This document shows, one piece after another, positions 15,711 through 24,458 of a stretch of DNA of 48,921 nucleotides; the first letter of the stretch is position 1; each line of letters starts with the position of its first letter. The stretch comes from Deltaproteobacteria bacterium. GTDB taxonomy: Bacteria; Desulfobacterota; Desulfobulbia; Desulfobulbales; Desulfobulbaceae. The position numbers were made by a program, and so were the translations under genes. A model generated the notes under the pieces. It saw nothing but the letters and a program-made list of their open reading frames with translations. It was not told where the DNA came from and ran no database searches. The stretch spans positions 1 to 48,921 of the forward strand of contig JAJRQC010000133.1 in NCBI GenBank assembly GCA_024280455.1, written 5' to 3'.

Positions 15711-17045
15711 ATGCATATCCTCATTGTCGATGACGAAAAACTCCAGCGTGACCTGTTGCAGGGATTTCTCAAAAAACAGGGCTTTGATGTGGAATCGGCC
15801 GCAGACGGCCAGGAGGCTATGCAGCTGTTCATGGACCGTCCCTTTGAACTGATCCTGCTGGATCACCGGATGCCGGATATGAATGGCGACGAGGTGCTGG
15901 CAAAAATCAAGGCAATCAATCCGATGGTGCGTGCCATCATGATCACGGCCTTTGGCGCCGTAGACACCGCGGTACGGGTTATGCAGCTCGGGGCCGATGA
16001 TTTTCTGGAAAAACCGGTTGACCTGGAAGAACTGCTGGCAAAAATACGGACCATGGAGGATCAGGTTCTTATCCGGGATGATGCCAAAAGAGTGGAAGAA
16101 ACCATCCTCCTTGATAAACTGCCGGTACGGATGGTTGGTGACAGTAATGCCTTACAGGAGGTCCTCTCCATAATCTCCCGTGCCGCCCCTACTCCCTGGA
16201 CGGTGCTGATCCATGGCGAAACCGGAACCGGCAAGGAACTTATTGCCCGTCTCCTCCACCTGCTGAGTCCCAAAAAAGACGGGCCTTTTATTGAGCTCAA
16301 CTGCGGCGCTGTTCCGGAAAGCCTTTTTGAGTCGGAACTGTTCGGGCATGAAAGAGGGGCATTTACCGGGGCCGATAACCGCAGGCGGGGCGTCTTTGAG
16401 CAGGCCGACGGGGGCACGCTTTTTCTTGATGAAATCGGGGAACTGCCCCAGGCCATGCAGCCGAAACTGCTGCGGGCCCTGCAGGAAAACAAAATCACCA
16501 GAGTCGGTGGTGAGCAGGCCATTGAAGTGGACGTCCGTATTGTGGCCGCCACCAATCGGAATCTCAAAAAGATGGTGGAGGGCGGCACCTTCCGCGAGGA
16601 TCTGTATTTCCGCCTCAACGTTATTGAGGTTGAGATCCCGCCGCTGCGAAAACGCAAAGAGGATATCGGCGCGCTGGTCGAATTCTTTCTGGAAAAATTC
16701 GGGGCCGCCTGCAGCTTTGCCCCCCAGGCCCTGCACCAACTGACCAAGTACAACTTTCCCGGTAATATCCGTGAACTTGAACATATCATTCAGCGAACCA
16801 TCACCCTGGCCCGATCTTCAAGGATCGGCCAGCGTGACCTGCCCCCGGAAATCCGCAACTTCCGGGGAGAAGACCCGGGCAGCGATCTGAATCAGCGCCT
16901 GGCTGAAGTGGAGCGGCAGATGCTGATTGATGCGCTGGAAAGCAATGACTGGGTCCAGACCCGGGCCGCGGAATCCCTTGGCATCAGTGAACGGGTTCTG
17001 CGCTACAAGATGGACAAGGCCGGGATCAGCAAAAAACAGCGCTAA
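15711..17045 (+). CDS. NtrC-family sigma-54 response regulator
   Basis: About 444 residues. The receiver domain starts MHILIVDDEK and carries the phosphorylated aspartate in LILLDHRMPDMNG (D51). The AAA+ domain has GETGTGKE, ERGAFTGAD, GGTLFLDEIGEL and REDLYFRL. The C-terminal Fis-type helix-turn-helix is TRAAESLGISERVLRYKM. It would be phosphorylated by the kinase just upstream and activate sigma-54 promoters. The best candidate target is its own operon promoter at 12855, with the inverted repeat at 12754-12769 as its site. A GTG at 15696 overlapping the kinase stop is an alternative start adding five residues. Confidence 0.93.
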   Translation: MHILIVDDEKLQRDLLQGFLKKQGFDVESAADGQEAMQLFMDRPFELILLDHRMPDMNGDEVLAKIKAINPMVRAIMITAFGAVDTAVRVMQLGADDFLEKPVDLEELLAKIRTMEDQVLIRDDAKRVEETILLDKLPVRMVGDSNALQEVLSIISRAAPTPWTVLIHGETGTGKELIARLLHLLSPKKDGPFIELNCGAVPESLFESELFGHERGAFTGADNRRRGVFEQADGGTLFLDEIGELPQAMQPKLLRALQENKITRVGGEQAIEVDVRIVAATNRNLKKMVEGGTFREDLYFRLNVIEVEIPPLRKRKEDIGALVEFFLEKFGAACSFAPQALHQLTKYNFPGNIRELEHIIQRTITLARSSRIGQRDLPPEIRNFRGEDPGSDLNQRLAEVERQMLIDALESNDWVQTRAAESLGISERVLRYKMDKAGISKKQR

Positions 17046-17132
17046 AGAATAGAGTCGGATATCATTGTTTTGACCATTCCTGCAATTGTAGTATAGTCGA
17101 TAACAAGCTCAAACTTCATCAAAAAATAAACA

Positions 17133-18266
17133 ATGACACCGGCTATTTTTTTTATTGTTACAGTCAATCTTGCGCTCGGGGTTGCTGCAGGAGCAGTGAT
17201 GTATCGTGCCGATTTCTGCGTTGCCGGCACCTTTCGCGATTTTTTTCTGTTCAGGAAAACGGTCATGCTTCGCGCCCTGCTGCTGCTGATCGTTGGAACC
17301 ATGGTCCTGTTTGAAATTCTTCGCCAACTCAGTTTCCTCCCCCTCTATCCTTTTCCCCTGCTGGGCTCACCTTCTCTGGCCAACGTTGCCGGTGGCATAC
17401 TTTTCGGCATAGGCATGGTAACGGCCGGCGGATGCGTTGTCGGGACCCTGTACAAGATGGGAGGTGGAAGCGTCATCAGTGCCACCGCCTTTATCGGGCT
17501 CATTGCCGGCAGCGGTATATATGCAGAGATCCATCCGTGGTGGAGCGGCATCGTCAAGGAGTTCACCTTTTTCAAGGGCCACCTCACCCTTCCACAGGCA
17601 ATTGGCTGCAGTCCAGCCCTCATCCTCATACCGCTGATTCTGGTTTCCGTATTTTTTTTCATGCGCTGGCAGAAACAAAATAAATGGCACCTGACCTCGT
17701 ATGTCGAGGGGTACATTCAACCCTGGAGAGCAGCCCTCTATCTTGCCCTGCTCGGAACACTCTCCTACCTTCTTGTGGGCATGCCTTTCGGGATCACCAC
17801 TGCCTATGCCAAAGCTGCGGCCTATCTTACAAAACTCGTTGCCCCGGCCCATGTAGCACAAACAGCCTTTTACAAAGCGGTGCCGCTTGACTATTCAGCC
17901 CCCATCATCCATGTCCAACTCCTTGGCGGGGCCGGTCCCGTTGTCGATGCCATAACCTATATCCAGTTTCCGCTTATTGTCGGCATTATTCTCGGGGCAA
18001 TGATCGCCGCCCTCCGACTTGGTGAATTCAAAGTCTATGATCGGGTCCCTGCACGTCAGTACGTCTCAGCTCTTGCAGGAGGCGTTATTCTGGCCCTGGG
18101 ATCGAGAATGACGCCAGGATGTAATATCTGGCACCTGTTCGGCGGCCTGCCGATCCTGAACATGCAGAGTCTGCTATTTCTGGCCGGCCTCGTCCCCGGA
18201 TCCTATATCGGCAGCAAGATTCTCGTCCACGTTGTCCTTTCAGCAGGAGCAAAGGCTACACCATGA
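17133..18266 (+). CDS. YeeE/YedE-family sulfur (thiosulfate) uptake permease, TsuA-like
   Basis: A 377-residue membrane protein with about nine to ten hydrophobic segments. Three family cysteines are present in their expected settings: C29 in RADFCVAG, C101 in GGCVVGTLYKMGGGS, and C330 in MTPGCNIWHLFGG. In E. coli TsuA (YeeE) the equivalent cysteines relay thiosulfate. The TusA-like gene that overlaps its end matches the TsuA-TsuB pairing. Some relatives are annotated as selenium transporters (YedE); the presence of a selenoprotein gene 4 kb away makes that alternative worth noting, but substrate cannot be told from sequence. Confidence 0.87.
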   Translation: MTPAIFFIVTVNLALGVAAGAVMYRADFCVAGTFRDFFLFRKTVMLRALLLLIVGTMVLFEILRQLSFLPLYPFPLLGSPSLANVAGGILFGIGMVTAGGCVVGTLYKMGGGSVISATAFIGLIAGSGIYAEIHPWWSGIVKEFTFFKGHLTLPQAIGCSPALILIPLILVSVFFFMRWQKQNKWHLTSYVEGYIQPWRAALYLALLGTLSYLLVGMPFGITTAYAKAAAYLTKLVAPAHVAQTAFYKAVPLDYSAPIIHVQLLGGAGPVVDAITYIQFPLIVGIILGAMIAALRLGEFKVYDRVPARQYVSALAGGVILALGSRMTPGCNIWHLFGGLPILNMQSLLFLAGLVPGSYIGSKILVHVVLSAGAKATP

Positions 18267-18535
18267 AAAACAACCAACCTGCAAACATAATTGTTCATGA
18301 TATCCGGGGACAGATCTGTCCCTCCTGCCTGCTGTACACCCTGCGCGAAATTAACAGACAAAAAGCGGCCTTCAAAGAGGGCAACACCCGGATAATTATT
18401 AAAACCGATAACCGGGATGCAACGACTACTATTCCAGATGCCGTCTCAAGTATGGGATATGAGTGCCTGGTTGAGAAAAAAAAGGGCTACTACGAACTGG
18501 TAATAGTGCCGCATAGAAAAAAAACAATCCATTGA
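18263..18535 (+). CDS. TusA/SirA-like sulfur carrier protein (TsuB-like)
   Basis: A 90-residue protein of the TusA/SirA/YeeD fold. The motif is DIRGQICPSCLLYTLREI: the carrier cysteine C19 is kept, while the usual CPxP is CPSC, giving a second cysteine at C22. The C-terminal strand NRDATTTIPDAVSSMGYECLVE fits the family. It would accept sulfur (or selenium) imported by the permease encoded immediately upstream, with which it overlaps by four bases (ATGA). It overlaps the TTG frame of the kinase gene at its end. Confidence 0.85.
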   Translation: MKNNQPANIIVHDIRGQICPSCLLYTLREINRQKAAFKEGNTRIIIKTDNRDATTTIPDAVSSMGYECLVEKKKGYYELVIVPHRKKTIH

Positions 18536-18552
18536 CTGGAAACTGTAAGCTA

Positions 18553-20691
18553 ATGGCAGTAGACAAATACAATACCCTTTCCATTGAAGCCCTGCAGGAA
18601 CGGCTGCTTCTTGCCGATGAAGAAAACCGCCGTCTTGAGGAAAAGCACAGTGAATCAACAAGGTATATCAGGGACAGGGTTGACCAGCTCCTGAGAGTCA
18701 TCGGGACAATTCCTCTCAAGCCGGACGAACTTGACGATGAAACCCTGATCGAGCTCGACCCGATCGGCATTATCAGTGATACCTTTGTCCGGATTCTCGA
18801 ACATCAGAAAGAGACCAACCTTAACCTGGAAACCGCAAAGAATGACATTGAGGCAATATTCAACTCGGTAGGCGAAGGGATCCAGGTCCTCAACACCAGG
18901 GGCGAGATAATTGCCTATAATAAAAAGATGAGGAATCTTTTTATTGTCGATGAGCAGGAAGTGCTTGGCAAGCTGTGCAGCGAAACGGTCTGCGGGCGGG
19001 AAACCCTTGCAAAAAACTGCCTTTTCAGAATGGTTAGAGACGGAAAAAAGAGCATGCGGATCCGCTCCTGGCAGTGTCGCGACAGGTTTTATGAGATTAT
19101 CGGAACTCCTGTGTTTGATAACGACGGGGTTTTGCAGCGGGTTGTTATCCTGTACCTGGACATTACCCGAAGAAAAAAATACGAGAAGGCGCTGCGGGAC
19201 AGTGAGGATCGTTTCCGGGATCTTTTTGAGAATGCCACGGATATGCTGCAGAGCATAGACCCCGATGGAAAGATCCTGCTGGTCAATAAGGCCTGGCGGG
19301 AAACCCTGGAATACACAGAGGAAGAGGTGGACGGCCGGAACATATTCGACTTTCTCCACCCTGATTTCAAAGTGGACTGTATGAATAATTTCAAACAGAT
19401 CCTCCGGGATGGACGGGAGTTTACCTGTCAGACCGTATTCCTGAGCAAAACCGGTAAAGAAATTCATGTGGACGGAAGAATCAACTGCAGGCTGATTGAT
19501 GGAAAGCCCGTTGTCCTGCGCAGCCTTTACCGTGACGTAACGGAAAAACTGAAAATGGAGGAAGAACTGCGGCGAACCCAGAAACTTGAGTCAATCGGTA
19601 TCCTGGCCGGCGGCATCGCCCATGACTTCAACAATCTCCTGACCGGGATCCTCGGCAACATACTGCTGGCCCAGCTCAAGGCACCTGAGGGCGATCTGGC
19701 CCAACTCTTGAAAAACACTGAAAACGCCGCCCACCGGGCCCAGGAACTGACCAGACAGCTGTTGACGTTTTCCAAGGGCGGGGCTCCGGTCAAGGAAACC
19801 GCCTCCGTGATCGATATCGTCAAGGAAGTCGTCTCCTTCACCCTCAGCGGCTCAAATACGAAATGGATCCTGGAGACGGAAGGAACCATCAGCCCTGTTG
19901 ATGTCGACACCGGTCAATTCAGCCAGGTTATTGAAAACCTGATCATTAACAGTGACCAGTCCATGCCCGATGGCGGAGTCATCACCATCAGAATTCATAA
20001 TTATACCCGGGATGAACAATCACCAGAGCCCCTTGCCGGATGCAGATACGTTAAGATTGACATCCATGACCAGGGGGTAGGTATTGCCGAGAAATACCTG
20101 CCGAGAATATTCGACCCCTATTTTACCACCAAAAAAAGCGGGAGCGGACTCGGCCTTGCCACGGCCTATTCAACAATCCGCAGGCACAAGGGATTACTCA
20201 CCGTTTATTCCGAGCCGGGCCAAGGTACGACCATGAGCATCTACCTGCCGGCGTCGAAGGGAGAACTACCCACAGATCAAACTGCTGCTCCGGAGATGCC
20301 GAGGGGGAGCGGTAAAATACTCATCATGGATGATGACGAGGTGGTGCGGCAGGTCGGGACGAAAATGTTGAATCTACTGGGCTATGAAGTGGTCGAATCA
20401 AGGGATGGTGAGGAAGCCCTGGAAAAATATCGGCAGGCACTACAGTCCCGCACACCGTTTGATCTGGTCATTCTCGATCTGACTGTTCCCGGAGGAATGG
20501 GCGGCAAGGAGACCATCGCCGGACTCCGGGAAATGGATCCGGAGGTAAAGGCCATTGTATCCAGCGGCTATAGCCATGACCCGATCATGGCCGACTTTCG
20601 CAACTACGGATTTTCAGGAGTAATCCCCAAGCCATACTCTTTTGAAAAGCTGGGCTCAACAGTCCGTTCACTTATCTCAAGCAAAGGATAA
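18553..20691 (+). CDS. PAS-PAS hybrid histidine kinase with C-terminal receiver
   Basis: About 712 residues, no membrane segment, so cytoplasmic. A helical N-terminal part is followed by PAS1 (IEAIFNSVGEGIQVLNTRGEI), which contains three close cysteines in LCSETVCGRETLAKNC, and PAS2 (FRDLFENATDMLQSIDPDGKI). The kinase core has H-box GGIAHDFNNLLTGILGN, an N-box variant ENLIINSDQSMPDGG, and DPYFTTKKSGSGLGLATAYS. The receiver domain ILIMDDDE carries the phosphorylated aspartate in LVILDLTVPGGMGG. Start at ATG 18553 is preferred over TTG 18532. It is in the sulfur uptake operon, so sensing of sulfur species through PAS1 cysteines is a reasonable inference. No dedicated output regulator is adjacent. 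Confidence 0.88.
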   Translation: MAVDKYNTLSIEALQERLLLADEENRRLEEKHSESTRYIRDRVDQLLRVIGTIPLKPDELDDETLIELDPIGIISDTFVRILEHQKETNLNLETAKNDIEAIFNSVGEGIQVLNTRGEIIAYNKKMRNLFIVDEQEVLGKLCSETVCGRETLAKNCLFRMVRDGKKSMRIRSWQCRDRFYEIIGTPVFDNDGVLQRVVILYLDITRRKKYEKALRDSEDRFRDLFENATDMLQSIDPDGKILLVNKAWRETLEYTEEEVDGRNIFDFLHPDFKVDCMNNFKQILRDGREFTCQTVFLSKTGKEIHVDGRINCRLIDGKPVVLRSLYRDVTEKLKMEEELRRTQKLESIGILAGGIAHDFNNLLTGILGNILLAQLKAPEGDLAQLLKNTENAAHRAQELTRQLLTFSKGGAPVKETASVIDIVKEVVSFTLSGSNTKWILETEGTISPVDVDTGQFSQVIENLIINSDQSMPDGGVITIRIHNYTRDEQSPEPLAGCRYVKIDIHDQGVGIAEKYLPRIFDPYFTTKKSGSGLGLATAYSTIRRHKGLLTVYSEPGQGTTMSIYLPASKGELPTDQTAAPEMPRGSGKILIMDDDEVVRQVGTKMLNLLGYEVVESRDGEEALEKYRQALQSRTPFDLVILDLTVPGGMGGKETIAGLREMDPEVKAIVSSGYSHDPIMADFRNYGFSGVIPKPYSFEKLGSTVRSLISSKG

Positions 20692-20798
20692 CATCGCGGC
20701 TTCCGCCGAATCATGGAACTCAACGCATTCATCCTGAATTCGTTGGCCTCATCAACCCTTTGGCTGTTCAACAGCAATATAATCGCCCTGTTGCCGAT

Positions 20799-21848
20799 TT
20801 ACCCCCTTTCGCTGTGCAGGGAATCCCGTAACCTGCCCCGCCAGGCTCTTTTTCCCCTGGGATAGGAAAAGTTCAGCGTGTCTCGTCCAACCCCTACCCT
20901 GAGCCCTTTGCTCAGGTGGAGCTCACTGCCGGTTCGTCCCGAGATGCCCGCCTGGAGGATGGACATAATATGTTCATAGCGCGCTGAACTGCCGAGTTTC
21001 CACAGCAGTTGTTCTACCAGCCGGCGCTGCAGGCAGGGATGGAGAACTGAAAAAGCGGTTCGATCCAGGACATGGATTTCATCTCCTTCCGTCCCGGCTT
21101 CCACCCTCATCACCTGCGGCCAGATCTCCCTGATCCGGATTTCAAGATAGTCCTCATCTTCACTCAGATTTGCAGCCGTTTTCAGCATGGCCTTACGGAT
21201 TCCGGGGTCAAAATCGCCCTCAAGCAGCGGCAGCAGGATATGTCGAATTCGATTACGTACAAACCTGAGATCATCGTTGCTGGAATCATGACAAAAGGCG
21301 ATATCGTGATGATCAAGATACTCCAGGATTCGTTCTTTTGAAGTGGCCAGCAGGGGCCGGATGACATCCCTGTTCAGCAGGCGCATCCCGGCAAGCCCCT
21401 TACGACCGCTGCCGCGCAACAGGCGTAAAAGCAGTTCTTCGACCTGGTCATCGGCGGTATGGGCAACAGCTATCCGTGAGGCCCCATGTCTTTGGGCACA
21501 CCTCCGCAGAGCACGATAACGAAGCTGGCGGGCGGCGTGTTCTATGGACATTCTGCTTGACCGCACAAGGTCCATGGTGTCCACCGGCACGCGTTCACAG
21601 TCCAGCTTTAACCCGGCTGCAGCAGTTTGAACGTATGCCCATTCAGCAGATGTTTCATCCGGGCGCAGTCCATGGTCTACATACACGGCAACAGGAACAT
21701 ATTGTAATTCTTTGCGTAAAAAAGCCAGAATGTGCAGCATGGCCATGGAATCGGGGCCGCCTGACACCGCGACAATCAGCGAACCTCCCGCCTCAACCAG
21801 GCGATAGTTCAACAGGATTCGCTTGATGTCAAACTCAAGAACACTCAT
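20799..21848 (-). CDS. tilS: tRNA(Ile)-lysidine synthetase
   Basis: A 349-residue PP-loop ATPase. The signature SGGPDS is at 29-34, followed by AVYVDHGLRPDE and later AVAHTADDQVEELLLRLLRGSGRKGLAGM, the diagnostic TilS block. TilS converts cytidine 34 of the minor tRNA-Ile (CAU) to lysidine, using ATP and lysine, and is normally essential. A C-terminal substrate-recognition region is present but short (RTGSELHLSKGLRVGVGRDTLNF). It is convergent with the hybrid kinase gene and divergent from the HPt gene. Confidence 0.92.
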   Translation of the reverse strand: MSVLEFDIKRILLNYRLVEAGGSLIVAVSGGPDSMAMLHILAFLRKELQYVPVAVYVDHGLRPDETSAEWAYVQTAAAGLKLDCERVPVDTMDLVRSSRMSIEHAARQLRYRALRRCAQRHGASRIAVAHTADDQVEELLLRLLRGSGRKGLAGMRLLNRDVIRPLLATSKERILEYLDHHDIAFCHDSSNDDLRFVRNRIRHILLPLLEGDFDPGIRKAMLKTAANLSEDEDYLEIRIREIWPQVMRVEAGTEGDEIHVLDRTAFSVLHPCLQRRLVEQLLWKLGSSARYEHIMSILQAGISGRTGSELHLSKGLRVGVGRDTLNFSYPRGKRAWRGRLRDSLHSERG

Positions 21849-21940
21849 TATTGATGGAACGAAAAAAATACATTATGATGGAGGACCAGAGGAGAAAACA
21901 AGATGAGAACTTTCGGTCGAGAACAACAGAGAACTGAACA

Positions 21941-22276
21941 ATGAAGGGCGAAGAGTATTTACAATCCATACTGGACCATCTCCACAAGGCCTACATGCTG
22001 GACGATGAAAAAATCAAGGATGTTCTGCCACGTTTTCTCGACACCCTGGTGGCTCACCTGAACAACCTGCAACGCCCTCTGCAGGCAAACGACCTGCCGG
22101 AACTGGGCAGGGCCGGACACACCCTGAAAGGCGCCCTGCTCAACCTTGGCCTGCTTGAGCTGGCAGACATCGCCTACTCCATTGAACAACAGTGTAAGAT
22201 CGAAGACTCAACAGCCGATTATCAGGTTATGGTCCAGCAGCTGCAACAAGAGATCAGCTCTTTTGTCGTGCGCTGA
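21941..22276 (+). CDS. Stand-alone histidine phosphotransfer (HPt) protein
   Basis: A 111-residue helical protein with the HPt signature GHTLKGALLNLGL; the phosphorylated histidine is in H-T-L-K-G near residue 63. The rest fits a four-helix HPt bundle. It would shuttle phosphate between a hybrid kinase receiver and another receiver. The hybrid kinase encoded at 18553-20691 lacks its own HPt and is a possible partner (inference; not adjacent). Confidence 0.82.
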   Translation: MKGEEYLQSILDHLHKAYMLDDEKIKDVLPRFLDTLVAHLNNLQRPLQANDLPELGRAGHTLKGALLNLGLLELADIAYSIEQQCKIEDSTADYQVMVQQLQQEISSFVVR

Positions 22277-22299
22277 TCAGGCGTTGCCGGATCCTGCCG

Positions 22300-22500
22300 T
22301 CAGTTCTCGTCCTTAACTTCTAAAAAACCAAAGAATCTTGCTGCGTAGTACAGGACAACAAGAAAAAGCATCCCTCCGACAAGCCCATCAATGGTTCGCT
22401 CAAGTGCGGTAGCCATTCCTGCTTCCACACGGATATTTATCACATACCAGATGAAAACGACGGCAATCCACCAGGGAGAAAGATTTTTTTTATTCTGCAT
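22300..22500 (-). CDS. Small two-helix membrane protein
   Basis: A 66-residue protein with two hydrophobic segments (WWIAVVFIWYVINI and GGMLFLVVLYYAARFFGF). AAGGAG lies upstream of the ATG at 22500. It resembles no family I can name. It lies tail to tail with the HPt gene and is followed upstream by a decayed-looking region. Confidence 0.6.
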   Translation of the reverse strand: MQNKKNLSPWWIAVVFIWYVINIRVEAGMATALERTIDGLVGGMLFLVVLYYAARFFGFLEVKDEN

Positions 22501-22777
22501 AGCCTGTGCTCCTTAAAGCTATAAATCTACAACAGCGCCGGACATGGATTCAAGGGGTGGTTATGTATCCCTGACCGTAACCGTTCACCAAATAGCAACT
22601 AAGCTTGATAAACCCATACTTGTAAACGTTTACCAATGCTCCATATTCGTCTAGATAAGCGTAGACTTCGAGCAGGCCGACGAATCTATAGCCTGCCTAT
22701 GTGAGGAGGGCCTGATCGAACAAAGAGGGGGTGCTGGTGAACGCTTACCCCTGACCCATGTCCGAGTCAACCTCCAA
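22501..22777. other. Intergenic region with repeated GTRAACGYTYACC motifs, likely element remnant
   Basis: Three related 13-14 base motifs occur here: GTAACCGTTCACC (about 22577), TGTAAACGTTTACC (about 22620, nearly palindromic) and GGTGAACGCTTACC (about 22735, in inverted sense symmetrical). A short open stretch between the last two reads FEQADESIACLCEEGLIEQ in the plus frame with no start. This looks like debris of a mobile element, but I cannot name the family. Confidence 0.35.
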
Positions 22778-24160
22778 CTAGTCGCTCCCCTTGAACTCTG
22801 CAACCAGCGCTTGAATCGAGGCCTTGGCATCACCAAAATACATTCTGGTATTGGGCCGAAAAAACAGGGCATTCTGGATACCGGCAAATCCCGGGTTCAT
22901 GGAACGTTTGAGTACAATAACCGTTTTGGCGTTAAAGGTTTCAATAATCGGCATCCCGTAAATCGGACTGGACTCATCCTCAATCGCCGCCGGATTGACG
23001 ACATCATTGGCCCCGATAACCACACAGACATCCACCGAATCCATCCGGGGATTGATTTCATCCATCTCCACCAGCTGGTCATAGGGCACATTGGCCTCGG
23101 CCAGTAGCACATTCATATGACCGGGCATTCGACCAGCCACCGGATGAATGGCATAGGAAACCTCGGTGTCGTTGGCCTCCAGCAGATCGCCGAGTTCACG
23201 GGTGACATGCTGGGCCTGGGCAACGGCAAGACCATAACCGGGAACAAAGGCCACCGAATCGGCGGCCTCAAGGATGTAATAGACATCCTCGGCAGTGGCA
23301 GGACGAATCTCGCCCTCAGGGCCATCGCCGCTGGTAGCCTGGACAGCGGAGCCGAAACCGGAAAAGAGCACATTGGCCAGTGACCGGTTCATGGCCTTGC
23401 ACATGATGTTGGTCAGAATCATTCCGGAGGCACCAACCAGGGAGCCGGCAACAATCAGAATATTGTTGGAGAGAACAAAACCGGCGGCGCAGGCGGCCAG
23501 ACCGGAATAGCTGTTTAACAGTGAGATAACCACCGGCATGTCGGCCCCGCCGATGGGCAGTGTGGACGTAACACCAAAGCCAAGGGCGACCAGGACGATA
23601 ACAATAAAAAAGATATATCCCCAGCCCGAGGCCGGATTCAGGCTGAACAGGACGGCCGCACCAACAGCAGTTGCCAGGATAACCGCATTAATCAGATGCT
23701 GTCCCTTGAAGACTACAGCCTTCTGACTGATTTTGCCGCTGAGCTTACCAAAGGCAACCATGGAGCCGGTAAAAGTCACCCCGCCGATAAAAGCGGACAG
23801 AAAGGCGACGATGGCGATAAAAACGGACATCTCCGGTTTCTGATGATACTCGCCCCAGGCAAGAAGCAGACTGGAAATACCGCCGAACCCGTTAAAAAGG
23901 GCGACCATTTCAGGCATCTCGGTCATCTCCACCTTGAGGGCGGCAAACAGACCGATACCGGTTCCAATCGCCATGCCGAGAAAAATCCAACCGTAGGACA
24001 GACCGGAGGCCAGAAGGGTAACAACAATGGCCAGCAGCATCCCCAGGGCGGAGAGCAGATTCCCGCGCCGGGCAGTGGCCGGAGAGCTCAGCATCTTCAG
24101 GCCGAATATGAAAAGTGCCGCCGAAATGACGTACACAAAGTTGATATTGATCAAACTCAT
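22778..24160 (-). CDS. pntB: NAD(P) transhydrogenase subunit beta
   Basis: A 460-residue protein. The first ~270 residues hold about nine membrane helices; the C-terminal ~180 residues are the NADP(H)-binding domain III (ILEAADSVAFVPGYGLAVAQAQH, MPGHMNVLLAEANVPYDQL, VVIGANDVVNPAA, MNPGFAGIQNALF). It couples hydride transfer between NADH and NADP+ to proton movement. Start overlaps the stop of pntA2 by four bases. Together with the two genes upstream it forms a three-gene split transhydrogenase. Confidence 0.95.
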   Translation of the reverse strand: MSLININFVYVISAALFIFGLKMLSSPATARRGNLLSALGMLLAIVVTLLASGLSYGWIFLGMAIGTGIGLFAALKVEMTEMPEMVALFNGFGGISSLLLAWGEYHQKPEMSVFIAIVAFLSAFIGGVTFTGSMVAFGKLSGKISQKAVVFKGQHLINAVILATAVGAAVLFSLNPASGWGYIFFIVIVLVALGFGVTSTLPIGGADMPVVISLLNSYSGLAACAAGFVLSNNILIVAGSLVGASGMILTNIMCKAMNRSLANVLFSGFGSAVQATSGDGPEGEIRPATAEDVYYILEAADSVAFVPGYGLAVAQAQHVTRELGDLLEANDTEVSYAIHPVAGRMPGHMNVLLAEANVPYDQLVEMDEINPRMDSVDVCVVIGANDVVNPAAIEDESSPIYGMPIIETFNAKTVIVLKRSMNPGFAGIQNALFFRPNTRMYFGDAKASIQALVAEFKGSD

Positions 24161-24450
24161 TTCTTGCCTCCATCATCTTTCTTCTTAAACATCTCCAGCA
24201 TTCTGTTGGTTACCGCATAGCCGCCGACCACGTTGATGGTGGCAAAAACAACGGCCAGGGTACTCAAAAAGATGGCGAATCCAAGATGTTCGGTTTTCAA
24301 AGAGGCCAGGGCGCCGATCAGGGTAATACCGGAAATGGCATTTGATCCGGACATGAGCGGGGTATGCAAGGTTGAGGGTACCTTGGAAATCAGCTCAAAA
24401 CCGAGAAAAATTGCCAGTACAAAGACAAATGTTAAATATACCGCGTCCAT
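24157..24450 (-). CDS. pntA2: NAD(P) transhydrogenase subunit alpha, membrane part
   Basis: A 97-residue protein with three membrane helices, matching the C-terminal membrane part of PntA: FLGFELISKVPSTLHTPLMSGSNAISGITLIGAL and VFATINVVGGYAVTNRMLEMF. In E. coli this is fused to the NAD-binding domain; here it is a separate gene between pntA1 and pntB. Confidence 0.93.
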   Translation of the reverse strand: MDAVYLTFVFVLAIFLGFELISKVPSTLHTPLMSGSNAISGITLIGALASLKTEHLGFAIFLSTLAVVFATINVVGGYAVTNRMLEMFKKKDDGGKK

Positions 24451-24458
24451 TTAATTCC

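Noticed and set aside
17133-18266. Naming the permease a selenium transporter (YedE)
   Set aside because: Adjacent TusA-like gene and cysteine positions fit the thiosulfate TsuA-TsuB pairing at least as well. Substrate is not readable from sequence.
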